NCBI RefSeq assembly: GCF_014639315.1
Contig: NZ_BMFY01000002.1
Coordinates: 186,001 to 250,000, forward strand
Length of the DNA: 64,000 nucleotides
Reading direction: 5' to 3'
Source of the DNA: Sediminivirga luteola
GTDB lineage: Bacteria; Actinomycetota; Actinomycetes; Actinomycetales; Brevibacteriaceae
Numbering within the stretch: the first letter of the stretch is position 1; each line of letters opens with the position of its first letter. The position numbers and the translations under genes are program-made. The notes under the pieces are model-generated. The model did not search any database and was not told the origin of the DNA. It saw only the letters and a program-made list of their open reading frames with translations. Positions 8,066-16,022 of this stretch are shown in pieces.

Positions 8066-9151
8066 TCACCCCGGGAACACGGCGGCCGCGCCCGGTTCCC
8101 ATCCGAGCCGGACGTCATCGCCGGGCCGGTAGCCCTCGGCAGCCGCGATCCGCGCGGTGATCTCGCCGTCCGCGGTCACCGCCACCAGCCGCTTGTCGGC
8201 TCCCAGGTAGACGACCTCGCCGACGGTGGCGGCGATCCCCGCACCGGTCCCGGTGGCCGGCTGGACCCGGACGTGCTCCGGGCGGACCACCAGGGTGGCC
8301 GGGCCGTTCTCCGCGCTCCCGGCGGACAGCCGGCTCCCGGAACGGGTCACGAAGACGCCGCCGTCGACGGTTCCGGGCAGCAGATTGGATTCGCCCAGGA
8401 ACGTGGCCACGTGCAGGCTGGCGGGACGCTCGTACAGGTCCTCCGGGGTGCCCACCTGCTCGATCCGGCCGCGTTCGAACACCGCGATCCGGTCTGAGAG
8501 CGTGAGCGCCTCCTGCTGGTCGTGCGTCACGAAGACCACGGTGACGCCCAGCTCGCGGTGAATGCGGCGCACCTCCATCTGCATCTTCTCCCGCAGCGCG
8601 CGGTCGAGCGCACCGAACGGCTCGTCCATCAGCAGCACGCTGGGGGAGAACACGAGGGCGCGCGCCAGGGCGATGCGCTGCTGCTGACCTCCGCTGAGCT
8701 CGGTGACCCGGGCCTGGGCACGGTGGGCCAGCTCGACCACCTCGAGTGCCTCCATGGCGCGCCGGCGCCGCTCGGCCTTGGGCACCCCGCGCTGCTTGAG
8801 CGGGAACTCCACGTTCGTGCGCACGTTCATGTGCGGGAACAGGGAGTAGTGCTGGAAGACCATGCCCAGGTTCCGCTTGTGCGGCGGCACGCGGGTGATC
8901 TCCTCGCCGTCGATCAGCACGGTGCCCTCGGTGGGCGTGGTGAAGCCGGCGATCATGGACAGGGTGGTGGTCTTCCCCGATCCACTGGCCCCCAGCAGGG
9001 TGAGGAGTTCGCCGGCGCGGATGTCCATGTCGATGCCGTCGACCGCGGCGAAGTCGCCGTAGTGCTTGCTCAGGCCCGACAGCCGCACCGACCGCCCGGT
9101 CTGCTGCAGCGTCGCCGCCGGCGCGCCGGGGCTCTGGTTCGTCTTGCTCAT
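8066..9151 (-). CDS. potA: Polyamine-type ABC transporter ATPase (PotA-like)
   Basis: This 361-residue ATPase of the PotA/spermidine-putrescine class powers the adjacent permeases. It has Walker A GASGSGKTT (about 53-61), signature LSGGQQQR, Walker B LLMDEPFGALD and the H-loop VTHDQQEAL. A C-terminal TOBE regulatory domain starts at about residue 270. ATG 9151 overlaps the stop of the permease gene by four bases. The importer is complete here: binding protein, two permeases and one ATPase in the order SBP-B-C-A. The Pot label describes family, not proven substrate; opines, Fe(III) or other amines use close relatives. Confidence 0.88.
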   Translation of the reverse strand: MSKTNQSPGAPAATLQQTGRSVRLSGLSKHYGDFAAVDGIDMDIRAGELLTLLGASGSGKTTTLSMIAGFTTPTEGTVLIDGEEITRVPPHKRNLGMVFQHYSLFPHMNVRTNVEFPLKQRGVPKAERRRRAMEALEVVELAHRAQARVTELSGGQQQRIALARALVFSPSVLLMDEPFGALDRALREKMQMEVRRIHRELGVTVVFVTHDQQEALTLSDRIAVFERGRIEQVGTPEDLYERPASLHVATFLGESNLLPGTVDGGVFVTRSGSRLSAGSAENGPATLVVRPEHVRVQPATGTGAGIAATVGEVVYLGADKRLVAVTADGEITARIAAAEGYRPGDDVRLGWEPGAAAVFPG

Positions 9152-9960
9152 GGGGTCTCCTTGGCTTTGAGCAGGCGGCGGCGCCGGGCGGCGAAGAACC
9201 TCGGCAGCAGGATGACGATGGTGGAGAAGACCAGCATCAGGCTGGAGGCGACCGCGATGGTCGGGTCGGTCTCCACCGTGACGGAGCTGTACATCTGCAC
9301 CGGCAGGGACCGCAGTGTCGGGGTCTGCAGGAAGTACGCGATCACGACTTCGTCCAGGCTGGTGACGAAGGCGAAGACGAAGCCGGTGATGACGCCGGGG
9401 CTGATCAGGGGCAGCTGCACCTGCCAGAAGCGTCCCCAGCCGCCGGCGCCCAGCACGGCCGCGGCGCGTTCCAGGGTGGGGTCGAAGGATTGCAGCGCCG
9501 TGCTGACCGGGATCACCACGAACGGGATGGCCAGGACGATGTGCGCCAGCAGCAGCCCCAGCGGCGTGCCGCTGATGCCCCAGCCCAGATAGGTGCCGAA
9601 GATCGCCACGGCGGCGACGATCTGGGGCACCACGACCGGCAGGAGGAGCAGCGCGCGGATCAGCCAGCCGTAGCGCAGGCGGGCCCGGTCCAGCGCGATG
9701 GCGGCCAGCGTCCCGGCGACGGTCGCCACCAGGGCGGCGCCGATGGCGACGGCGATGCTGGTGCCGAGTGCGCCGTACCAGCGCGGATCGGTGAAGAACC
9801 GCTCGTACCACTGCAGCGACCAACCCTCGATGGGAAAGGAGAAGCTGCGCCGCTCGGTGAAGGACAGCGGGATGACCACCAGGGTCGGCGCGACCAGGAG
9901 CAGGGCGGTGACGCCGGCCCACAGCGCCAGGGGGAGCCGGACGGGAGTTCTCTGATTCAT
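9148..9960 (-). CDS. potC: ABC transporter permease, PotC-like
   Basis: This 270-residue inner-membrane permease has about six predicted transmembrane segments, the first at 14-35. The EAA coupling loop reads ERAAAVLGAGGWGRFWQVQLP (about 189-209; core AAAVLGAGG). It pairs with the permease encoded immediately upstream and with the PotA-like ATPase downstream. Both junctions overlap by ATGA, so stoichiometric translation is expected. Start ATG 9960. Confidence 0.87.
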   Translation of the reverse strand: MNQRTPVRLPLALWAGVTALLLVAPTLVVIPLSFTERRSFSFPIEGWSLQWYERFFTDPRWYGALGTSIAVAIGAALVATVAGTLAAIALDRARLRYGWLIRALLLLPVVVPQIVAAVAIFGTYLGWGISGTPLGLLLAHIVLAIPFVVIPVSTALQSFDPTLERAAAVLGAGGWGRFWQVQLPLISPGVITGFVFAFVTSLDEVVIAYFLQTPTLRSLPVQMYSSVTVETDPTIAVASSLMLVFSTIVILLPRFFAARRRRLLKAKETP

Positions 9961-10799
9961 CGGCGGTCCCCTCCCTGGCCGAGCATGGCGCGCACCGGCC
10001 GGAAGGCGAGGACCGCCGCGGCCAAGCACAGAGCCGTGGTGAGCAGGACGATCAGGGACAGCCCGCCCGCTCCGGCGAAGTCCACCAGGCGTTCCACCCG
10101 GACGCCGATCACCTGGGCGATGAGCGATTCACGCGGGCTGCCCAGCAGCTGCGGGGTGATGTAGAAGCCCAGCGCCAGGATGAACACCAGGGCACTGCCG
10201 GCGAACACGCCGGGCAGGGACAGTGGCAGGTACACCTGGAAGAACGTCCGGTACCGGTTGGCGCCCAGGCTCTGCGCGGCGGTCAGCAGGCCGCGGTCGA
10301 TCCGGCTGAGCGTGGTCGAGAGGGTCAGCACCATATAGGGCAGCAGGATCTGGACCATGCCGATCATGACGCCTGCCGCGGTGCCCAGCAGCGTGACCCC
10401 GGGGACCCCGGCGAAGGCCAGCAGCGCGGAGACGGGGCCGTCTCGTTGCAGCAGGCTGACCCAGGCGAACGTCCGGGCCATGAGGCTGGTCCAGAACGGC
10501 ACCAGGACCAGGACCATGAGCACGGCGCGCATATCCGGCCCGACGAGGGTCATCAGGTAGGCGTACGGGTACCCGAAGAGCAGGCACAGGCCGACCGCGC
10601 CGAGCGCCACCAGCAGCGTCCGCCCCAGGACGCGCAGCGTGGTGGGGTCGGCGAAGAGCCGCTCATAGGTGGCCAGACCGAGTTCCGGCTCGGTGAACGA
10701 GCGCAGCACGATGCTGCCGATGGGCACCACGAAGCAGATGGCGACGAGGAGGACGGCCGGGGCCAGCAGCAGGGCGGACCATCGGGCACTGGTGTGCAT
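9957..10799 (-). CDS. potB: ABC transporter permease, PotB-like
   Basis: This 280-residue inner-membrane permease has about six transmembrane helices, the first at residues 7-30. The EAA loop reads LTAAQSLGANRYRTFFQVYL (about 171-190). It is the first membrane component of the importer and starts 83 bases after the binding-protein gene. That gap lets the binding protein be made in excess, as is usual in such operons. Start ATG 10799. Confidence 0.87.
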   Translation of the reverse strand: MHTSARWSALLLAPAVLLVAICFVVPIGSIVLRSFTEPELGLATYERLFADPTTLRVLGRTLLVALGAVGLCLLFGYPYAYLMTLVGPDMRAVLMVLVLVPFWTSLMARTFAWVSLLQRDGPVSALLAFAGVPGVTLLGTAAGVMIGMVQILLPYMVLTLSTTLSRIDRGLLTAAQSLGANRYRTFFQVYLPLSLPGVFAGSALVFILALGFYITPQLLGSPRESLIAQVIGVRVERLVDFAGAGGLSLIVLLTTALCLAAAVLAFRPVRAMLGQGGDRR

Positions 10800-10882
10800 C
10801 AGGGGGTACCTCGCGTCCCGTCAGCGCCCGGCGAGGCACGCGGCCGATAGCGCGCGAGCCTCGCCGGACGTCGCCGGAGGGG

Positions 10883-11923
10883 TCAGGAGGTGGACCACGC
10901 GGTCCAAGCCTCGTTGGCCTCGTCGTTGTGATCGGCCCAGTACTGCACGTCCGTCACGATCGCCTGGTCCTGCACCTCGGGAGCGGCGACGTTGTACTTC
11001 TCCTGCACCTCGTCCAGCTCGGGCTGCGCCTCGAGGTTGGCCGGGGAGTAGGGCTGCCGCTCGGCGAACCGCGCCTGCGGCTCGGCCTGCGCGGCGTACT
11101 CGATGAGGGACTGCGCCGCCTCCAGGTTCGGGCTGTCCTTGATGATGCTCAGGCTGGCCCACGCCAGCAGCGCGTCCTGCCAGACCGGCTCGAAGGTGGA
11201 GCCGTTGAGCTCGGCCTCGTACGCCCGGCCGGACCAGACGAGCGCCAGGTCCACGGTGCCGTCTTCGAGCGCCTGCTGGCTCTCGGAGCTGGTGTCCCAG
11301 AACTGGAGGTGATCGCGGATGGTGTCGAGCTTTGCGAAGGCCCGGTCCAGATCGAGCGGGTACAGCTCCTCCGGCGCCACGCCGTCGGCGAGGAGGGCGA
11401 CCTCCAGCGCACCGCCGCCGGCCCAGTTGGGAACGAGCCGGGTGCCGGGGTAGGCCTCGACGTCGAAGAACGCCTCGAAGTCCTGTGGCGCCTGGGCGAA
11501 CTGCTCGGCGTCGTAGACCATGATCGTGGCGTACTGCGCGAACGGGATGGAGCAGTCGGACCACGTTCCCTCGGGGAACTGGCTGGTGTCGATGTTGCTG
11601 AAGTCGAGCTCCTCGACGTAGGTGCCACAGTTGGCGACCGGGTAGAACGGTTCCGTGTCGACGACGTCCCAGGTCACCTGACCCGCATCCACCATCTGGG
11701 CGATGCGCGGGTAGGAGGTCGGGGAGTCGTTCGTCACCGTCACGCCGGCTTCCTCGGCCCAGGGCGTGAGCAGCGAGTCGTTCTGCGCGTCCTGGTATTC
11801 GCTGCCGTAGCTGGCGAAGGTCAGCTGAGATCCGTCACCGGACTCGCCGCCTCCTCCACCGCAACCGGAGAGCGCGAGCGCCGCGGTGGCGCTCAACGCC
11901 AGGATCTTCGTGGTGGATCGCAT
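10883..11923 (-). CDS. Extracytoplasmic binding lipoprotein of polyamine-type ABC transporter
   Basis: This 346-residue PotD-class binding protein has a lipoprotein signal peptide (Lys6, hydrophobic 7-18, lipobox LSGC with Cys21) followed by a Gly-rich linker. It captures the substrate outside the membrane and delivers it to the PotBC permease. The mature protein has the two-lobe profile of family 1/PotD proteins (DVVDTEPFYPVANCG, RLVPNWAGGGALEVA). It is the first gene of the operon and faces the divergent TetR gene, with a palindromic operator in between. A minus-strand promoter TTGAAG (11996-12001)-N17-TAATGT (11973-11978) is plausible. Confidence 0.87.
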   Translation of the reverse strand: MRSTTKILALSATAALALSGCGGGGGESGDGSQLTFASYGSEYQDAQNDSLLTPWAEEAGVTVTNDSPTSYPRIAQMVDAGQVTWDVVDTEPFYPVANCGTYVEELDFSNIDTSQFPEGTWSDCSIPFAQYATIMVYDAEQFAQAPQDFEAFFDVEAYPGTRLVPNWAGGGALEVALLADGVAPEELYPLDLDRAFAKLDTIRDHLQFWDTSSESQQALEDGTVDLALVWSGRAYEAELNGSTFEPVWQDALLAWASLSIIKDSPNLEAAQSLIEYAAQAEPQARFAERQPYSPANLEAQPELDEVQEKYNVAAPEVQDQAIVTDVQYWADHNDEANEAWTAWSTS

Positions 11924-11961
11924 GATTGCCTCTCAGGTCGGAGCCTCCGCGGGATGCGGTG

Positions 11962-11982
11962 ACAATAATACTACATTATTGT
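11962..11982. promoter_or_regulatory. Palindromic TetR operator ACAATAAT-N5-ATTATTGT
   Basis: A perfect 8-bp inverted repeat with a 5-base centre lies in the 161-base gap between the binding-protein gene (leftward) and the TetR gene (rightward). It is strikingly AT-rich against the surrounding DNA. It overlaps the candidate -10 of the leftward promoter (11973-11978), so a bound repressor would block the whole Pot/deacetylase operon. Confidence 0.75.
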
Positions 11983-12084
11983 GGCGTGAGACACACTTCA
12001 AGAGGGCCGTCCGCCCTTCCTCGATCGCCAGGAGCCTCCCCCGTGCCCCCTCGCCTCCCCGCCGGCGCCGCATACAATCGCCGC

Positions 12085-12801
12085 ATGCCCCTTCCCGACG
12101 ACGACGCCGTCGCGCTCTCCCGGTACCGCCGCGCGCAGATCCTCTGCGCCTCCATCCACGTCGTCGCCCGGGACGGCGCGGACAAAGCCCGCCTGAAGGA
12201 CATCGCCAAGGAGGCCGGAGTCAGCCTCGGCCTGGTCCAGCACTACTTCGGCGCGCGCCAGGAGCTGATGGAGCAGACCTTCCTGGTGATGATGACCGTC
12301 AGCATGAACGCGTGGCAGCGGCTGTCGGCGGCCGAACCGGGGCCCCTGCTGGAGCTCTTCGCGGGCCTGCGGCTGCACGTCTCCGGCTCCGTGGTGTTCA
12401 CCGACCGGTGGGGCTTCTGGATGGAACTGTGGGCCGCGGCCCGCCGGGACCCCTCGGTGGCGCGCATCTCACACGAGGTCTATGACCGCTGGACCGAACC
12501 GTTCGAGAACGCGATCCGCGAACTCGTGCGCACCGGCCAGGCCGCGCCGCAGCTGAGCGTGCCCACCACCGCGCTGATCGTCATGGCCGTCATCGACGGA
12601 CTCGCGGTCCGCTCCCTTGCCGATGCCGAGGCGCTCGGGCTCGAAGACATGTATCAGCGCCTCGTGGAGGGGGCGGCGACGCTGCTGGCGATCGACGGCG
12701 ACACGGCGCGCGACGCCGCGGAGCGAGCGGTCGCGCTGGTGCAGGAGCGTGCCTTCGCCGAGCCGCTCACCCCGGAGCTGATCGCGGCCGTGCTGGAGTA
12801 A
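12085..12801 (+). CDS. TetR-family transcriptional regulator
   Basis: This 238-residue repressor has an N-terminal TetR helix-turn-helix (about 15-60; [18 protein letters not shown]) and a ligand domain resembling BetI/TetR_C proteins. ATG 12085 is chosen over earlier in-frame codons because the DNA-binding helices begin shortly after it. It is transcribed away from the importer operon, with the ACAATAAT/ATTATTGT operator between them, so it most likely represses that operon and itself until the substrate or a product binds. Confidence 0.88.
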   Translation: MPLPDDDAVALSRYRRAQILCASIHVVARDGADKARLKDIAKEAGVSLGLVQHYFGARQELMEQTFLVMMTVSMNAWQRLSAAEPGPLLELFAGLRLHVSGSVVFTDRWGFWMELWAAARRDPSVARISHEVYDRWTEPFENAIRELVRTGQAAPQLSVPTTALIVMAVIDGLAVRSLADAEALGLEDMYQRLVEGAATLLAIDGDTARDAAERAVALVQERAFAEPLTPELIAAVLE

Positions 12802-12841
12802 CCGGCAGCACCGCACTGCACGGCGCCCCCCGGAACCGCGA

Positions 12842-13933
12842 TCAGCCGAAGGCGCCGTGACGTGCCGCCGCGGCCTGCGCCTGATCCACCATGCCGCGCT
12901 GGTGCACGTTCAGCTGCTGGTCCTCCAGGGCGTCCATATAGCCAAAGTCGCCGAAGCCCACCGGCGCATCGGCCGCCAGCAGCTCCGCCAGGACGTGCAC
13001 GCCGCAGAACGGCACCGCGACCGGGGAGTAGCCGCCCTCGTGCGCGAAGGCCACCGGGGCGGAGACCTCCCGGCCGAGCTCCACGACGCGGCGGGTCAGC
13101 GCGGCGTATCCGGCCGGGGTGAGCAGCATGCGCCCCATCGGGTCCAGGCAGGAGGCGTCGAACCCCGAGGCGACCACGATGAGCTCGGGACGGAAGGCTC
13201 GCACCGCCGGTTCGACGATCCGCTCGAACGCGTACGAGTACGCGCCCGCGCCGGAGCCGGCCGGCAGCGGCACGTTCACCGTACGCCCCAGCGCAGGCGC
13301 GCCCCCGGCCTCCTCCACGGTGCCCGACTCGTAGGGGAACAGCTGACGCTGATGCAGCGAGATCGCCAGCGTCGCCGGATCGTCCCAGTAGATCGCCTGC
13401 GTGCCGTTGCCGTGGTGGACGTCCCAGTCGATCACGGCGACCCGGTCCGTGCCGCGCTCGGCGCGGAGCTTCTCCAGGGCGAGCGGGATGTTCGCCAGCA
13501 GGCAGTAGCCGCGGCCCCGGTCGCGTTCGGCGTGATGGCCCGGCGGCCGGACGAGCGCGTACGCCGTGTCCACGGCGCCGGTCACCACCGCATCGAGGGC
13601 CGCGTGCACGCCACCGGCGGCGAGGGCCGCGATCTCATAGGAGCCCGGCCCGAAATCGGCGTAGTCGCCCATCGTGCCCCCGCCGGCGTCCGACTGTGCC
13701 TTGAAGCTGTCGAGGTACCCGGCCGGGTGCACCCGCAGCAGGTCCTCACGGCCCAGCGGCACCGGCTCGATCGTCGTGAGCTGCCGGCGCAGCCCCGTGA
13801 CGGAGAGCAGATTGAGCATCCGGCGACGGGACACCGGGGTCTCCATCTCCGCCCCGGCCTCCACATACGGCCCGCCGGTGTCCCGGGCGTCATGCCAGAA
13901 GTACCGTTCGTCGCATACGAATCCGCAGGTCAT
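12842..13933 (-). CDS. Second class II histone-deacetylase-fold amidohydrolase
   Basis: This 363-residue zinc amidohydrolase keeps all active-site residues: His133-His134 (RPPGHH), Asp171 and His173 (DWDVHHGNGT), Asp259 (SGFDAS) and the EGGY loop (FAHEGGYSPV, about 314-323). It parallels the enzyme at 6478-7578 but differs at the N-terminus, where residues 1-35 resemble acetylpolyamine-deacetylase-like proteins (FVCDERYFWHDA). It overlaps the MFS gene by ATGA (13930-13933) and so forms a transporter-deacetylase operon. Role: hydrolysis of an N-acyl amine; substrate unknown. Confidence 0.86.
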   Translation of the reverse strand: MTCGFVCDERYFWHDARDTGGPYVEAGAEMETPVSRRRMLNLLSVTGLRRQLTTIEPVPLGREDLLRVHPAGYLDSFKAQSDAGGGTMGDYADFGPGSYEIAALAAGGVHAALDAVVTGAVDTAYALVRPPGHHAERDRGRGYCLLANIPLALEKLRAERGTDRVAVIDWDVHHGNGTQAIYWDDPATLAISLHQRQLFPYESGTVEEAGGAPALGRTVNVPLPAGSGAGAYSYAFERIVEPAVRAFRPELIVVASGFDASCLDPMGRMLLTPAGYAALTRRVVELGREVSAPVAFAHEGGYSPVAVPFCGVHVLAELLAADAPVGFGDFGYMDALEDQQLNVHQRGMVDQAQAAAARHGAFG

Positions 13934-15240
13934 GACGCCGCCCCCTCCACGCCGGCCGGGGCGGGTACGCTCTGCGCAGTGCGGCTCTCCTCCCGCACGG
14001 ACAGCCGCGCGATCACGACCATCGGGACGATGAGCGCGATGCTGATCGCACCGATGACCCAGCCGAATCCGGCGTATCCCGCGCCCGCCGCCACCGAGGT
14101 GGCGAACACCGGCGCGAAGCTGGAGCCGATCAGGTAGACCCCCAGGATCGGCCCGGACCACCGGCCGGAGGCATCGAGCCCCGCCGCGGTGGCCACGAAG
14201 TAGGTGTAGGCGATGCCGTAGATGAAGTTCCACAGGATCAGGAGGATCGCGTAGAGCATCGCGTCCGTGGTCAGCGTGGAGCCGAGCTTGAGCGCGCCAC
14301 CGAGGACCAGCATGGCGGCCAGCGGGATCGCCCTGCCGAAGCGCGCACCGGTCACCACGACGAGCAGCGCGCCGGCCAGGCCGCCGACGGTGGACAGGCT
14401 CAGGACGAGACCCAGGAGCGCATCGTCCAGGGCCGCCTGCTCGGCGCCCATCGTGCCGGCGATGGCCCAGAGCGCATCCTCGCTCAGCGCCCAGACGGCG
14501 AAGCAGGCCAGCAGGGCGAAACCGGCGACGGTGACGGCCGCAGACGACCCGGCCTTCGATGATCCCGGTGCCGGCGGGGCGGCCGGCCCCGGTGCGGTGG
14601 GCGCGTCGTCCCGGGGCGGCGGGACGGCGCCGGGTTGCGGGACGGCGCCGGGTTGCGGGACGGCGCCGGGTTGCGGGACGGCGCGGGGCAGCAGGTGGAC
14701 GAGGGCGAGGGAGATGAGGCAGACGGCTGCGACCGAGCCGAACACGCTGAGCGTGCTCAGGCCAATGGCCGGCACCAGAGCGAGGAGAACGGCATTGAGC
14801 CCCCGGTTGAAGAGAACGTTCAGTCCCACCACGCGGTTCGATCCGTCGAACGACGCCAGCGCGGCGCCCCCGGCGGACAGCGCGGCACCGCTGCCGAGCC
14901 CGGCGGCGGTGATCACCAGGACCAGGAAGACCCCGCCCGCGGGGACCAGGGCGGCCAGCGCATAGCCGGCGAACGCCAGGATCAGTCCGGCCCGGCCCAC
15001 CAGGAGACGCCGGGAACCGGCCACGCCGCGCATGGTGAGCAGGGCTGCGAGCGCCGTGGCCAGGAGGTTGCTGGTCATCACGGCGCCGGCGCCGGTCGGG
15101 CTGAACCCTTCGGCCTCCAGCGCGATCAGCATGAGCGGAACCAGATTCGCCGCCAGCAGCCCGACCACCGCGATGAAGAAGGTGGCCAGGCCTGCTGCCG
15201 GACGCAGCCGCTGTCGGGTGGTGGGGCTCGCCTCGGACAT
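13930..15240 (-). CDS. Major facilitator superfamily transporter with PQPGAV-repeat loop
   Basis: This 436-residue membrane protein has about twelve transmembrane helices. The central cytoplasmic loop (about residues 187-225) carries PQPGAV repeated three times and a Pro/Ala-rich tail, encoded by an 18-base DNA repeat. It is co-translated with the second deacetylase and divergent from a TetR gene, so it either imports the deacetylase substrate or exports a product. ATG 15240 is preferred; an in-frame alternative at 15288 would add 16 residues without a better ribosome site (AAAGG lies about nine bases before 15240). Confidence 0.8.
   Translation of the reverse strand: MSEASPTTRQRLRPAAGLATFFIAVVGLLAANLVPLMLIALEAEGFSPTGAGAVMTSNLLATALAALLTMRGVAGSRRLLVGRAGLILAFAGYALAALVPAGGVFLVLVITAAGLGSGAALSAGGAALASFDGSNRVVGLNVLFNRGLNAVLLALVPAIGLSTLSVFGSVAAVCLISLALVHLLPRAVPQPGAVPQPGAVPQPGAVPPPRDDAPTAPGPAAPPAPGSSKAGSSAAVTVAGFALLACFAVWALSEDALWAIAGTMGAEQAALDDALLGLVLSLSTVGGLAGALLVVVTGARFGRAIPLAAMLVLGGALKLGSTLTTDAMLYAILLILWNFIYGIAYTYFVATAAGLDASGRWSGPILGVYLIGSSFAPVFATSVAAGAGYAGFGWVIGAISIALIVPMVVIARLSVREESRTAQSVPAPAGVEGAAS
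14621..14688. repeat. 18-base tandem repeat, about 3.7 copies, inside MFS gene
   Basis: Units GGGACGGCGCCGGGTTGC begin at 14621, 14639 and 14657, with a partial unit at 14675. The period is a multiple of three, so copy-number change would lengthen or shorten the PQPGAV loop without breaking the frame. Confidence 0.9.
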
Positions 15241-15324
15241 AGGAGGGCCTTTCTGCTCGAGAACCTGGACAGGGTCTTGGCTCAACAATCTAAACTTGAT
15301 TTAACTGAATTGACAGAGCATCGG

Positions 15325-15336
15325 CCGGTTTACCGG
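15325..15336. promoter_or_regulatory. Candidate operator CCGGT-TT-ACCGG between MFS and TetR genes
   Basis: A perfect 5-bp inverted repeat lies in the 152-base divergent gap, next to an unusually AT-rich stretch (15285-15315) containing TTGACA at 15310. The location suits the adjacent TetR protein, but the palindrome is short. Confidence 0.35.
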
Positions 15337-15392
15337 AAAACGTAACGTCCCCGAAACCGCCCTAGAATGTCCCTGTCCGGAAGGAATGTCCC

Positions 15393-16022
15393 ATGAACGG
15401 AGCCGATGTGCCGACTCGTTCCAGGCCGGCGGACCGTCGCAGGCAGTTGCTCGAGGCGGCGTACCGGACGCTGGTGGCCAGCGGTCCGCGCGCGCTGCGC
15501 TTGAAGGACATCGCCAGCGAAGCCGAGGTGACCCCGGCCGCCATCCTCTACCACTACCCCCAGATCGACGATCTGATCCGCGATATTTACGAGGAATCGT
15601 GCGAGCGCTGGTACGAGTACCGGCGGCGCCGCCTCGATGACGTGCCAGGACCCCTCGGCGGGCTGCGGCTGCTGATCGAGACCGGCATGCCTTCCTCCCC
15701 CGACGACGCCTCCGTCCGCCTGCTGTGCGAGCTGGAGGGACTCTCGGTGCGCGACGACGACTACGCCCGGCTGATGCAGGATCTGTTCGACAAGCAGGCC
15801 ACGCTCTACCAGGAGGTCATCGCCGGGGGCGCCGCGGCGGGCGTCTTCCGGCCCGCCATGGAGCCGCTGGCCATCGGGCAGTCCCTGGTGGCGGTCGAGG
15901 ACTCGCTGTCCTACTACATCCTCAACGGCCACCCCGCGCTCGGATACGACGAGTGCCTGCATCGGCTGCGCGCCACCGCGGCGGCGTTGTGCGGCGTCGA
16001 CGCCGACTCGCTCGCCGGCTAG
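15393..16022 (+). CDS. TetR-family regulator (BetI-like)
   Basis: This 209-residue protein has a TetR DNA-binding domain at about 15-60 (DIASEAEVTPAAILYHYPQI) and a ligand domain with similarity to BetI-type C-terminal regions. It is divergent from the MFS/deacetylase operon and most likely controls it. Its stop codon shares the palindrome CTAG (16019-16022) with the stop of the convergent oxidase gene, so the two coding regions overlap by four bases. Start ATG 15393. Confidence 0.87.
   Translation: MNGADVPTRSRPADRRRQLLEAAYRTLVASGPRALRLKDIASEAEVTPAAILYHYPQIDDLIRDIYEESCERWYEYRRRRLDDVPGPLGGLRLLIETGMPSSPDDASVRLLCELEGLSVRDDDYARLMQDLFDKQATLYQEVIAGGAAAGVFRPAMEPLAIGQSLVAVEDSLSYYILNGHPALGYDECLHRLRATAAALCGVDADSLAG

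Noticed and set aside
6478-13933. True histone deacetylation
   Set aside because: Both enzymes are fused to transport operons and belong to the bacterial amidohydrolase branch; histones are not present.
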